Positions 1 through 7,766 of a stretch of 56,131 nt of DNA are shown piece after piece; position 1 is the stretch's first letter; the number at the start of each line of letters is the position of its first letter. The position numbers and the translations under genes are program-made. Under the pieces are notes generated by a model. That model was not told the DNA's origin and did no database searches. It saw only the letters and a list, made by a program, of their open reading frames with translations. The DNA comes from Myxococcales bacterium (GTDB lineage Bacteria; Myxococcota_A; UBA9160; SMWR01): the NCBI GenBank assembly GCA_013215605.1, contig JABSQW010000027.1:1-56131 (forward strand), read 5' to 3'.

Positions 1-1
1 T

Positions 2-388
2 CGCCGTCTGCCAGACGTCCACAACTCGGCGGGGCGCGACATCCCGAAGCTCGTGCGAAAGTACACCTACAACCCCGCCTTCATGAACCCCGTCGACCTC
101 GAGGGCTTGCACCTCGCACCCGGCGACGTGGTGGAGATCGCGTCCGACTACGCGTCGATCCTGGGCGTGGTCGAGGCGGCGCCCGACGTTCGCGCAGGGG
201 TGATCTCGATGCCCCATGCGTTCGGCGATGCCCCCGCCCCGGACCTCGACGCAAAGCTGCGTTCCATCGGGAGCAACACCGGGCGCCTGTCGAGCGTCGA
301 ACGCGACTGCGATCCCTACAGCGGTATCCCGCGCATGAGCGCGATCCCGGTGAAGATCACCCGATACGAGGGTGTTCTGGCCGACTGA
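2..388 (+). CDS. Molybdopterin oxidoreductase, C-terminal part (5' truncated by window edge)
   Basis: The reading frame is open from base 2 and ends at a TGA at 386-388. It begins with a short arginine-rich stretch leading into NSAGRD and continues through HLAPGDVVEIAS to MPHAFGD. This is the pattern of the molydopterin-dinucleotide-binding domain (PF01568) that closes formate dehydrogenase, nitrate reductase and related bis-MGD enzymes. About 128 residues are visible, so the catalytic and Fe-S domains lie upstream of the window. The specific substrate cannot be told from this domain alone. A GTG at 53 could be mistaken for a start but lies inside the domain. Confidence 0.85.
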   Translation, partial: RRLPDVHNSAGRDIPKLVRKYTYNPAFMNPVDLEGLHLAPGDVVEIASDYASILGVVEAAPDVRAGVISMPHAFGDAPAPDLDAKLRSIGSNTGRLSSVERDCDPYSGIPRMSAIPVKITRYEGVLAD

Positions 389-390
389 AC

Positions 391-479
391 GCCGGCCAGC
401 ACCGGCCTCGACCCGGCCACACACCCACGAAGCGCGGGGCGACGAGATCGAAGCGCTCTGACGACGCCATGGGTGTCGT
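391..479. terminator. Hairpins between convergent genes
   Basis: Two inverted repeats lie between the convergent molybdopterin oxidoreductase and amidohydrolase genes. The first is GCCGG/CCGGC at 391-406. The second, at 461-479, is an 8-bp stem (one G-T pair) closed by a 3-base loop, running from ACGACGCC to GGTGTCGT. Neither is followed by a T tract. Position and stability suggest a bidirectional terminator, but this is inference. Confidence 0.35.
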
Positions 480-485
480 CGTGGT

Positions 486-1676
486 TCAGATCGGCCGACG
501 CTCGTTCAGCAATCGCGTGTTGTCGCGCATGATCAGCTGTCGCTGCTCGTCGCTGAAATTCTCGAGATCAGCCACGTAGTCGAGGGGCTCCCGCATGCCC
601 TCGATGTGGGGCCAGTCCGAGCCGAAGATCACGTGATCCGCGCCCATCTGGTCGACGATCTCGTTGACGTCGTCTTCCCAGAACGGATTGATCCAGACGT
701 GCTCCTTGAAGAGGAGGCCCGGGTCCTCCTTGTAGTAACCGCCCCTGCCGAGGCGATCACGCGACTGGCGAAGCTTGCGGAAGAGGTCCGGCAGGAACTC
801 TGCACCGTTCTCCACCGACGCGATGCGCACGTTGGGAAAGCGCTCGAAGAGGCGCTCGTAGGCCACCGTGATGAGGAAATCGTAGGCCGCCCGCTCGATG
901 TTCAAGTGCTTGATGCTCGGCGAGAACACCCCGCCGAAGGCAGCCGAGAATCCATCGGCGACGTATCCATGGGAGGTGTACCCGGAATCGCCCGCGTGGG
1001 CGACCACGGTGATGCCCGCCTCGTTCACCCGCGCCCAGAAGGGATCGAACATCGGATGCGAAGGCGACTTCGCGCCGTCGTTTCGCGTCCAGACCGCGGC
1101 GGGACGCATCGCCACCGTGCGCGCGTCGTGCTCGATCGCCCACTCGAGTTCTTCGCACGCGAAGTCGACATCGGCGAGGGTGATGTACGGAGAGGCGAAG
1201 ATCCGGTCCTTGTAGTTGCACCCCCAGTCTTCCTGCAGCCAGCGGTTGAAGGCGCGAAAGAGCGCGACGACCGCGTCGGTGTCGTGCTTGAGGAGCTCCT
1301 CGTAGAGCACGCCGAGGGTGGGGAAGAGCCACATGGCTTCGAGGCCCTGCTCGTCGAGCTTCGCGACGCGGGCATCGTTGTTCATGTAGTAGTCGGGGAG
1401 TGGCTCGCGATCCTGCATGAGGTGACGCGGATCCTTGTCGCTGGGGTTGCCGCGCAGGTAGTCGGAGATCGCTCCAGGCATTGCGATCGGATCCCAGGTC
1501 GGATTCTTGACGGCGTGCGCGAGCTTGCCGCCCACGATGTGGTGCTTGCGGCCGCCGATCTCCGCCCACTGCACGCAGCGGGGCTGCATCGCGTCGGGGA
1601 CGTGGCGCGTGAAGGCGTCGAGGGCCTCGTAGTAGTGGTTGTCCGCGTCGAACGCGGGGTAGCCGAGTTCCGGCAT
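486..1676 (-). CDS. Amidohydrolase family protein (amidohydrolase-2 type)
   Basis: A 396-residue protein of the metal-dependent TIM-barrel amidohydrolase family (PF04909), which hydrolyses or decarboxylates cyclic acids and related compounds. FDADNHYYE near residues 9-17 supplies the N-terminal metal-binding strand. VVAHAGD in the middle and FGSDWPHIEG near the C-terminus are the usual histidine and terminal aspartate elements. The ATG at 1676 has GGAG six bases upstream; a GTG at 1691 is an alternative giving five more residues. It is the last gene of a leftward cluster, 70-90 bp downstream of the P450. No signal peptide, so cytoplasmic. Substrate unknown. Confidence 0.85.
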   Translation of the reverse strand: MPELGYPAFDADNHYYEALDAFTRHVPDAMQPRCVQWAEIGGRKHHIVGGKLAHAVKNPTWDPIAMPGAISDYLRGNPSDKDPRHLMQDREPLPDYYMNNDARVAKLDEQGLEAMWLFPTLGVLYEELLKHDTDAVVALFRAFNRWLQEDWGCNYKDRIFASPYITLADVDFACEELEWAIEHDARTVAMRPAAVWTRNDGAKSPSHPMFDPFWARVNEAGITVVAHAGDSGYTSHGYVADGFSAAFGGVFSPSIKHLNIERAAYDFLITVAYERLFERFPNVRIASVENGAEFLPDLFRKLRQSRDRLGRGGYYKEDPGLLFKEHVWINPFWEDDVNEIVDQMGADHVIFGSDWPHIEGMREPLDYVADLENFSDEQRQLIMRDNTRLLNERRPI

Positions 1677-1762
1677 GAGGGGCTCCGTCACTGTCCTGGG
1701 AATTTCCGGGGTCGCTGTAGAGGGTAGGCGCCGCGCGCCGGGGCGTCACATCCCCCGGGAAC

Positions 1763-2950
1763 CTACCGGGGAGTGAAGCGGACCGGCATCTCCTCGATGC
1801 CGACGATGAAGTTGTTCCGCCGCAGCGGAAGCGGCTCTTGCGTGGCGAGCTCGAGGTCGGGGAGTCTCGCCAGGAGCTCCTCGAACATGATGCGCAGCTC
1901 GAGCTTCGCGAGGCTCGCGCCGAGGCAGTGGTGCGTGCCGTAGCCGCCGAACGCGACGTGGTGGTTCGGTTGGCGCTCGGCGTCGAAGAGCTCGGGATGG
2001 TCGAAGACGCGCTCGTCCATGTTGGCCGAGTGGTAGAGGAGGAGCAGTTTTTCGCCCTCGCGAACCTTCTGTCCGCGCAGCTCGGTGTCGCGCGTGGCCG
2101 TGCGGTTCATGTTCTTGATCGGCGACACGAAGCGCAGCATCTCCTCGACGGCAACCGGGACCTTCGAAGGATCGTCGATGAGCTTTTGACGCTGCTCCGG
2201 CTGACGGATCAGCACCTCCATTCCCTGGGTGATGACGTGGCGAGTGGTCTCGTCGCCTCCGACCAGGATGAGGAGCGTCTCGTTCTGGATCTGGTCGTCG
2301 GTGAGCTTCTTCCCATCGACCTCGCCGTGGACCAGGATGCTGATGAGATCGTCGCGCGGGTTCGATCGGCGATCGGTGATGACGCGACTCGAGTACTCGA
2401 ACCAGCCGATCGCTGCCTCGGCAGATGCCTTCAGATCCTCGGGCTCGGCACTCCCCGAGGTGCGAAGAAGATCGTCCGACCACTTGAGGAGCGTGTCGCG
2501 GTCCTCGGGCTCCACGCCCAGCATGTCGCCGATCATGATCATGGGCAGCGGCGCCGCCACCTCGTGTACGAACTCGCAGGTGCCTCGCGCGATCACGTTG
2601 TCGATGAGCCCGGTGACGATCTCGCGCACCTTGATCTCGTCCTGTGCAAGCTTCTTCGGAGTAAAGCCGCGGTTGACGAGGTTGCGGTGCGATTTGTGCC
2701 CGGGATCGTCCATGTTGATCATCGACGGAACACTCGATTCCGGGCGCGATCCCTGCTCGGAACAGAAGATCTCGGGCGTCTTCGACACCGCCATGACGTC
2801 TTCGTGCAGATTGACCCCCCAGATCTTCGCGTTGGGGTCCCAGTAGACGGGGGCGTTCTCGCGCATCCACGCGTAGTCGTCCAGGGGGTTGCCCTGGTAC
2901 CAGCGGCCATCGAGAAGATCGATTTCCGGGCGGGTCGGATGGTCGGGCAT
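1763..2950 (-). CDS. Cytochrome P450
   Basis: A soluble bacterial P450 of 395 residues. The I-helix oxygen-activation motif is GGDETTRH, the K-helix ExxR is in EEMLRF, and the haem loop is FGGYGTHHCLG with the thiolate Cys342. The FGG-x-G-x-H-x-C form resembles CYP125/142-type enzymes that hydroxylate sterol side chains or branched hydrocarbons. The family resemblance is from memory and the substrate is inference. Start chosen at 2950 because GGAG lies six bases upstream; ATG at 2956 and at 3010 are in frame. No ferredoxin or reductase gene is adjacent, so electrons must come from elsewhere. Confidence 0.93.
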   Translation of the reverse strand: MPDHPTRPEIDLLDGRWYQGNPLDDYAWMRENAPVYWDPNAKIWGVNLHEDVMAVSKTPEIFCSEQGSRPESSVPSMINMDDPGHKSHRNLVNRGFTPKKLAQDEIKVREIVTGLIDNVIARGTCEFVHEVAAPLPMIMIGDMLGVEPEDRDTLLKWSDDLLRTSGSAEPEDLKASAEAAIGWFEYSSRVITDRRSNPRDDLISILVHGEVDGKKLTDDQIQNETLLILVGGDETTRHVITQGMEVLIRQPEQRQKLIDDPSKVPVAVEEMLRFVSPIKNMNRTATRDTELRGQKVREGEKLLLLYHSANMDERVFDHPELFDAERQPNHHVAFGGYGTHHCLGASLAKLELRIMFEELLARLPDLELATQEPLPLRRNNFIVGIEEMPVRFTPR

Positions 2951-3084
2951 GCGCATCTCCGGCTGCAGGCCACGCTGCGGTGTCCATCCTACCCGAGAGG
3001 GATCGTGCATGCGGGGCCCGAGGGAGGCCGACGCGAGAGTCGGCATCCGCGCAGTGAGCCGAAGCCGAACGAAGTCGGACGATC

Positions 3085-3927
3085 TCAGGCGCGAAGCAGC
3101 GCCTTGCCGTCGAGGGTGCGGACCTCGACGCCGAGTTCCTCGAGCAGCCGAAGGCTCAGCGTCACACGACCGGTGAGCTCGCGGGGATCCCCCGAGCAGA
3201 GGGCCAGGGCGGCTTCGGCCATCGTCTCGACGGGCTCCGTGGGTGCGCTCTTCGGGATGACTCCCAGCTGCTCTGCGGCTTCCGTGAGCACGGCGGCCAC
3301 CGGCGCCAGGGTGTTCACGGCGATGCCGTCGTCGTGAAGCTCCGCCGCGAGACCCTGGGACATCCGCTCGAGCGCAATCTTGGTGGTGGCATAGGTCGCC
3401 ACGCCCCGGTGCTTCGCGAAGTCGTCCCAGGGAGGACCGCTGGGGGCGACCGACGTCGCCGACGACAGGTTCAGGATCCAGCCGGCGCCGCGCTCGCGCA
3501 TGCCGGGAATCACCCGCTGCATGAGGTCGAAGGGGCCGACGAGATTGATCTCGAGAGACAGACGAAGACGCTTCTCGGAGATCGTCTGCGCCGGCTCGTA
3601 GAACGCCCGCGCCGCGTTGTTCACCAGGATGTCGACCGGACCGAGTTCGGCTTGGGCCCGATCGACGATGCGCGCTCGTGCCGCGGGATCCGACAGGTCG
3701 GCCTGGACCGCGATGCAGCGCCCACCCCCCGCTTCGATGCGGGCGACGGTCTCGCGGAGTGTCCCCGGCAGCCCTTCGCGCGCTTCGACCGTGCGGGCGA
3801 CGAGCGCAACGGCGGCACCCTCCGCGGCGAATCGCTGAGCGATGCCCACGCCGATGCCGCGGCTCGCACCGGTGACGATCGCCACCTTGCCTTCGAGAAC
3901 GCCGGCGCCAGTCGTGCTGGGGGTCAT
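3085..3927 (-). CDS. SDR family NAD(P)-dependent oxidoreductase
   Basis: A 280-residue classical short-chain dehydrogenase/reductase. The nucleotide-binding TGASRGIG is at residues 19-26, the structural NNAA at 103-106, catalytic serine in LNLSS (about 155-156) and YATTK at 179-183. An acidic residue follows AVQAD at 77, the site that contacts adenine. Expected to interconvert an alcohol and a ketone. It sits between the P450 (134 bp downstream) and a small uncharacterised gene (75 bp upstream) in the same orientation, so it may oxidise an alcohol made by the P450. ATG start with GGAG eight bases upstream. Confidence 0.92.
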   Translation of the reverse strand: MTPSTTGAGVLEGKVAIVTGASRGIGVGIAQRFAAEGAAVALVARTVEAREGLPGTLRETVARIEAGGGRCIAVQADLSDPAARARIVDRAQAELGPVDILVNNAARAFYEPAQTISEKRLRLSLEINLVGPFDLMQRVIPGMRERGAGWILNLSSATSVAPSGPPWDDFAKHRGVATYATTKIALERMSQGLAAELHDDGIAVNTLAPVAAVLTEAAEQLGVIPKSAPTEPVETMAEAALALCSGDPRELTGRVTLSLRLLEELGVEVRTLDGKALLRA

Positions 3928-4002
3928 GAGGGAGTCTCCGTGAGCGGGCGTCCCATTTCAGTCTCGAACCACTCGATTGGCGCCCATGGGACGGGTAGCG
4001 CC

Positions 4003-4686
4003 TCAGGCGGCGACGGGCCCTCGGAAGAAGTTCGAAGCGATTCGAAGCTCGGCAGTGTCGGGAACCGCGTCGGGGACCTTGGCTTCCACGCTCGTGGCGA
4101 GCGCTCGCGGGTCGCCGATGTCCGACTCGAGGAGCAGCAGGAAACGGGCCTGCTCGCCCGTGGCGTCCGCGAAGGCCTGGCTCGTGGTGAGCTCGCCGAC
4201 GGACACGCTGTGGTGGAGCCCGATGCCCGCCACGGCCGCTAGCGTGTGCTCGACGAGGTGGCGGCGCACGTCGTCTGCGGGCGCTCCCTCCCGGGGATCG
4301 ATCAAGAACGCGTTGACGCTCTGGGAGAAGCGGCGACGTTCCGTCGCGAAGCGACGCGCGACGTTCGCGTAGATCCCGAAGCTCGCTCCCAGCGTGCCCG
4401 CGTGGATACGCGACTCGCGGCCCAGCACGTCCACCCAGCCCCGGAACGCATCGGTCGCGGCCCCGACGTCTTCCCAGTAGGTCTCGTAGAAGGCGAGGAA
4501 CTTGCCCTCCCCTGTCGCCGGCGGGACGTTCGCGTTGTGGAACATCGTCGCGTTCACGAACATGCCCGGCTCTGTGACATCGGGGAAGTGGACGTTGCGA
4601 TACCACGCGTCGTACTCGATCTCCTTGTTGGGATCGTCGACGTGGGTATTGACGTACATCACACCGGTGGGGCGGCGACCGTCCAT
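4003..4686 (-). CDS. Uncharacterised protein, dimeric alpha-beta barrel-like
   Basis: A 227-residue cytoplasmic protein that I do not recognise as a named enzyme. The N-terminus (MYVNTHVDD, then EYDAWYRNVHFPDV) reads like the first strand and helix of ferredoxin-like dimeric alpha-beta barrel proteins such as EthD or DUF4286-type domains. A second weaker repeat begins near ASNFFRG/FLLLLESD, so it may be a tandem barrel. Start placed at ATG 4686, which has GAGG with a six-base spacer; a GTG at 4716 would overlap the upstream LLM gene by 8 bp. Its place in the catabolic cluster suggests a small-substrate or heme/aromatic-binding role (inference). Confidence 0.65.
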   Translation of the reverse strand: MDGRRPTGVMYVNTHVDDPNKEIEYDAWYRNVHFPDVTEPGMFVNATMFHNANVPPATGEGKFLAFYETYWEDVGAATDAFRGWVDVLGRESRIHAGTLGASFGIYANVARRFATERRRFSQSVNAFLIDPREGAPADDVRRHLVEHTLAAVAGIGLHHSVSVGELTTSQAFADATGEQARFLLLLESDIGDPRALATSVEAKVPDAVPDTAELRIASNFFRGPVAA

Positions 4687-4708
4687 TCGCTTCCTCGCTT
4701 CCTCGCTG

Positions 4709-5680
4709 TCAGGCACTCCGCGCGTCTACCGCGGGCGCCACCTCCTTCATCAAGACGTGGAGCGGCTCGACATCGTCGACATCCCAGAAGCTCGTAATGA
4801 ACGTCTCGACGCCCGCCTCGCGGAACGCGACGAGCTGATCGGTGATCTCCGCCGGCGTACCGATCAGCGTGCGCGCGCGAAAACTACCGGGCTTCTCCGC
4901 CGCGGGACACAGCTCTGCGATCCGGCGCTCCGCGTCGGCGGCATCCCGCGTGAACAGGATCGGCGTGAGGCGGGTCTTCTCGATCGCGTCGTAGTCGGTA
5001 CCGAGGCGGTCGCAGTGTTCGCGCAGCACCCCGAGCACGCGTCGACACTCGGCGGCGTCGCCGGCGCCCAGGTTGTGGAGCTGCGCGTGCTGCGCGGTGA
5101 GGCGCAGGGTCACCTTTTCGCCACTGCCTCCGATCAGGATGGGCGGATGCGGTTGCTGCAGCGGCTTCGGACTGTTGACCGCGCCCTCGATGCTGTAGTG
5201 GCGTCCCGTGAAGCTCGCGCGCTCCTCGGTCCACATCCGCTTCAGGATCTCGATCTCTTCTTCGAGGCGCTGCAGGCGCACCGGCGTCGGCGGAAACTCG
5301 AGACCGTAAGCGCGGTGCTCCCAGTCGCACCAGCCCGCACCGAGACCCACGATCAGGCGCCCATTGCTGATGACGTCGAGGCTCGATGTCACCTTGGCGA
5401 GCAGCGACGGACCGCGGAAACCCACCGCCGAGACGAGGGTCCCGAGCCTCACGCGTTCCGTCGAGGCCGCGAGTGCCGACAGCCCCGTCCAGCACTCGAG
5501 CAGCGGATCGGTCTCCGGCGCCACCACTGGGATCTGGAACAGATGATCCATGAGCCACACCGAGTCGAAGCCCAGGTTCTCGGCTTCGACGGCGAGATCG
5601 CGCGCCACCCGAAAGACGTTCTCCCCGGGGCGCTTCGGGAACGTGAAGCTGGGGATCTGGAGACCGAAGCGTACGGACAT
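4709..5680 (-). CDS. LLM class F420/flavin-dependent oxidoreductase
   Basis: A 323-residue luciferase-like monooxygenase family protein (TIM barrel binding F420 or FMN). Family landmarks are FGLQIPSF at the N-terminus, LGFDSVWLMDHL, VRLGTLVSAVGFRGPSLLAK, ISNGRLIVGLGAGW and PPILIGGSGE. It opens the leftward cluster and has a strong ribosome-binding site (GGGAGG, four bases before ATG). The related TIGR03560/TIGR03619-type proteins are usually F420-linked, but the cofactor is not proven from sequence. Likely catalyses a hydride transfer step on the same compound as the P450 and SDR. Confidence 0.92.
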   Translation of the reverse strand: MSVRFGLQIPSFTFPKRPGENVFRVARDLAVEAENLGFDSVWLMDHLFQIPVVAPETDPLLECWTGLSALAASTERVRLGTLVSAVGFRGPSLLAKVTSSLDVISNGRLIVGLGAGWCDWEHRAYGLEFPPTPVRLQRLEEEIEILKRMWTEERASFTGRHYSIEGAVNSPKPLQQPHPPILIGGSGEKVTLRLTAQHAQLHNLGAGDAAECRRVLGVLREHCDRLGTDYDAIEKTRLTPILFTRDAADAERRIAELCPAAEKPGSFRARTLIGTPAEITDQLVAFREAGVETFITSFWDVDDVEPLHVLMKEVAPAVDARSA

Positions 5681-5703
5681 GTCGCCTCCCTGCGGGCGGG
5701 CCC

Positions 5704-5711
5704 AGTATACT
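5704..5711. promoter_or_regulatory. Symmetrical -10-like element in divergent intergenic region
   Basis: AGTATACT is an 8-bp palindrome between the divergent LLM gene and the selenoprotein candidate (68 bp apart). It reads TATACT, one mismatch from the sigma-70 -10 consensus, on both strands. No good -35 is seen at the expected distance on either strand. A shared bidirectional promoter is plausible but unproven. Confidence 0.3.
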
Positions 5712-5748
5712 CCCGGGCAGAGGCACTTTTACCGCATCGGAGGCTTTG

Positions 5749-6258
5749 ATGAGCACAGCGACGTCGGCGCCCGACGACCTCCCGAACCCGGCGGGCGGCG
5801 GGAACAAAAATCCCCTCGAACTCGTTCCGGACTTCTTCGAGCGCTACTTCGCGTTCTTCCGGCCCGGCCACCAGGAAGGAGTGGTGCCGTCGCGCATCAA
5901 GGAGCTGGCGAGGCTCAAGATCGCGTCCCTGAACGACTGCGACACCTGACTGTTCGCACGCTACGCGTCGGCGACGCGTCAGGGACTCGACGAAGAAACC
6001 ATCGCACAGATCCACCTGCCCGAGAGCGAGCGAAGCCTCGAGGCCCGCGACGCCCTCGCAGTGCGCTACGCGGAGAAGCTCGCGGCGGACTTCACGACGG
6101 TGGACGAGGCCTTCAAGGCAGAGCTGCGGGCGAACTTCAGCGAAGCCGAGCTGGTGGAGCTCGGCATGATGATCGGGCAGTACATCTCCTTCGGACGCCT
6201 GCTCGTGATCCACGATCTCCACAAGGGCGCCTGCGAGATCTACACACCCCCCGGCTGA
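5749..6258 (+). CDS. Carboxymuconolactone decarboxylase/AhpD-family selenoprotein candidate (in-frame TGA at codon 67)
   Basis: Reading through one TGA (5947-5949) gives a 169-residue protein of the carboxymuconolactone decarboxylase/AhpD fold. The first 66 codons end in RLKIASLNDCDT, the TGA comes next, and the frame continues LFARYASATRQGLD to the C-terminus. In this family that position is the second Cys of the CxxC redox pair, so the protein would carry Cys64-Asp-Thr-Sec67. The frame after the TGA is intact for 102 codons and ends in its own TGA, so TGA is not generally reassigned. A hairpin suitable as a bacterial SECIS follows. GGAGG lies five bases before ATG 5749. Expected role: thiol/selenol peroxidase or disulfide-type reductase. 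The alternative is a nonsense-mutated pseudogene. Confidence 0.8.
5947..5949 (+). other. Candidate selenocysteine UGA codon
   Basis: This TGA sits exactly where CMD/AhpD relatives have the resolving or peroxidatic Cys of CxxC. The codon differs from TGC/TGT by one base. The same reading frame resumes without any shift. Confidence 0.78.
5963..5979 (+). promoter_or_regulatory. Candidate bacterial SECIS hairpin
   Basis: ACGCGTC (5963-5969) and GACGCGT (5973-5979) are perfectly complementary around the loop GGC (5970-5972). The loop begins 20 nt after the TGA. Known bacterial SECIS elements have an apical loop with a G in its first two positions and lie roughly 16-37 nt after the UGA, so this hairpin meets both rules. 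SelB binding is inferred, not shown. Confidence 0.68.
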
Positions 6259-6303
6259 GCACCGGCCCCCGGTTGCGAGCGCACCGCGAGCGAACGCAAG
6301 TGA

Positions 6304-6327
6304 AGCCGGGTCGCGACCCCGAAGGCT
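6304..6327. terminator. Hairpin between convergent genes
   Basis: GGGTCGCGACCC (6308-6319) is a perfect 12-bp palindrome nested inside AGCC (6304-6307) and GGCT (6324-6327). It lies between the convergent selenoprotein candidate and cyclase genes, and overlaps the stop codon of the latter. There is no T tract, so termination is a guess. Confidence 0.3.
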
Positions 6328-7264
6328 AGAAGACCGCGATCGGGTTCACCGGCGACCCCGTTCCGCCTGCGACGCGGAGCGGCGCGACGGTGAAGAAGAA
6401 CTCCCAGCGGTTGCGCTCCGCGCAACCCTCGGCGAGGCCGCGGAAGTCGAGGTTGTCGAGCAGATGTACGCCCATGCCCGCCAGACAGCACTGGTGGACG
6501 GGCACCGACCAGTTCTCGATGCCGCTCCCCGGTAACGGATCCGAGATACCGTCGCTCCCGAGCACGGCGATGCTGCGCTCGTGGAAGAAGGGGATACAGC
6601 GCGGGTCGAGGCCCGCGAGCCCCTCACTCGCGGGCTGCCACGGACCGAGCTGGTCGCGCCGTGTGTGGCGGCCGGTCGCGATCAGCAGAATGTCGCCCTC
6701 CTCCACGCGCAGGCCCTGCTCCTTCTCCGCCGCTTCGAGCTCTTCTCGCTGAATGGCCTCACCGAGCTCGAGCCACTGCGCACCGCGCAGTCGAGGGATG
6801 TCGAGGAGGACACCGCGTCCCGAGATGCCATCGCGCGCCGCCATGATGCTGTTGCGCTGGGCACCAGTACTCAGCACCTCTTCGGACGGGTAGCCGTTGT
6901 ACATGGTCCGGTTCACGAGTACGTGGCACAGCGCGTCGATGTGCGACGACGCCATCCCGTGGAACGAGATACCGATGAAGTCCATGGTCATCTCGAGACC
7001 GGGTGCTCGCGGGTCGCAACAGGCGTCGCCGGCCACCACCATCATGTGCTGTGCGGGGTGCGGGTTCTCGGGCCCCGGGGTGACCGGGAAGTCGAGCGCA
7101 CAGCTCACGGCCGCCCCGTCGCGGATCAGCGCGGCAGCGGCGGCGCGCTTCTTCTCGCTGATGAAGTTCAGCGCACCGCGCTCGTCGTCGGCCCCGAAGC
7201 GACCCCAGTTCTTCACCTGCTCGAAGGTCTGCTCACACCACTCTCTCGTGAGGGATTCGGCCAT
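6326..7264 (-). CDS. Cyclase family protein (kynurenine formamidase-like)
   Basis: A 312-residue protein of the cyclase family (PF04199), metal-dependent hydrolases that include kynurenine formamidase and isatin hydrolase. The metal-binding signature appears as SSHIDALCHV, the family's HxxxxHxDxxxH-type motif, with DILLIATGRH and HQCCLAGMGVHLLDN further on. The ATG at 7264 is preceded by AAAGGAGGG, a very strong ribosome-binding site. It faces the selenoprotein candidate and lies near the P450/LLM cluster, so ring opening or amide hydrolysis in the same pathway is possible. Substrate unknown; no signal peptide. Confidence 0.88.
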   Translation of the reverse strand: MAESLTREWCEQTFEQVKNWGRFGADDERGALNFISEKKRAAAAALIRDGAAVSCALDFPVTPGPENPHPAQHMMVVAGDACCDPRAPGLEMTMDFIGISFHGMASSHIDALCHVLVNRTMYNGYPSEEVLSTGAQRNSIMAARDGISGRGVLLDIPRLRGAQWLELGEAIQREELEAAEKEQGLRVEEGDILLIATGRHTRRDQLGPWQPASEGLAGLDPRCIPFFHERSIAVLGSDGISDPLPGSGIENWSVPVHQCCLAGMGVHLLDNLDFRGLAEGCAERNRWEFFFTVAPLRVAGGTGSPVNPIAVF

Positions 7265-7334
7265 GTTTCGCCCTCCTTTGGGTCGGTCGAATTCACACTA
7301 CCCGAAGTCGCCAGGGCTGTGGGGCGACGACCGA

Positions 7335-7766
7335 TCAGCGCGAGGGAGCCCGACGCGAGTAGGAGAACGCGCTCTCGCGGCTGCCGAGCATCGCGGAACG
7401 GGGGTCGATCCGCAGCTCGACCACCCGGATGCGGATACTCTGCACGTTCGGCATGCCGTCGAACACCCGCTCGGCCAGGCGGTCGGGCCGGCTGAGCCGC
7501 CCGAGCGCAAAGCGCGCGCGACTGAAGGTCGTGAGCTCGTCGCGCTGTTCCTGGGCGAGATTCGTCACGACCGAGAAGCCGCTGTCTCCGGCGCGCTGCA
7601 CGGCGACGGAGACCTCCGGGCGAAAGCTGGGCGTAGCGTACATCCCGTAGCCGCCGAGCTTCCACGCATTGACGTCGAAGACCGCAACCAGCGTCATCTG
7701 CACGGCCGGCCACAGGGTGAACAGCGTCAGAGCGCCGATGAGGATGCGAGTGCGCGCGTCGGTCAA
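7335..7766 (-). CDS. Uncharacterised membrane-anchored protein
   Basis: A 143-residue protein with one hydrophobic N-terminal segment (about residues 8-27, ILIGALTLFTLWPAVQ) and a soluble remainder with no motif I recognise. The start is the TTG at 7766, whose TTGA overlaps the stop codon of the upstream membrane-protein gene, so the two are translationally coupled. It probably works with that neighbour in the inner membrane. Only the frame, coupling and hydrophobic segment support it. Confidence 0.6.
   Translation of the reverse strand: MTDARTRILIGALTLFTLWPAVQMTLVAVFDVNAWKLGGYGMYATPSFRPEVSVAVQRAGDSGFSVVTNLAQEQRDELTTFSRARFALGRLSRPDRLAERVFDGMPNVQSIRIRVVELRIDPRSAMLGSRESAFSYSRRAPSR

Noticed and set aside
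1763-4606. A 947-codon leftward frame spanning the P450 and adjacent genes
   Set aside because: Only its last 395 codons are the P450; the rest is an arginine/proline-rich antisense-type shadow of the SDR and its neighbour.
5704-5711. AGTATACT as a restriction or transcription-factor site
   Set aside because: Its position fits a -10 element better; an 8-bp palindrome alone is weak evidence for a specific regulator.
5749-5949. The selenoprotein candidate read as a 66-residue truncated protein plus a separate downstream ORF
   Set aside because: The downstream part has no ribosome-binding site of its own, the frame is continuous, and the TGA replaces a conserved Cys, so two separate genes are less likely than recoding. 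Pseudogenisation cannot be ruled out.
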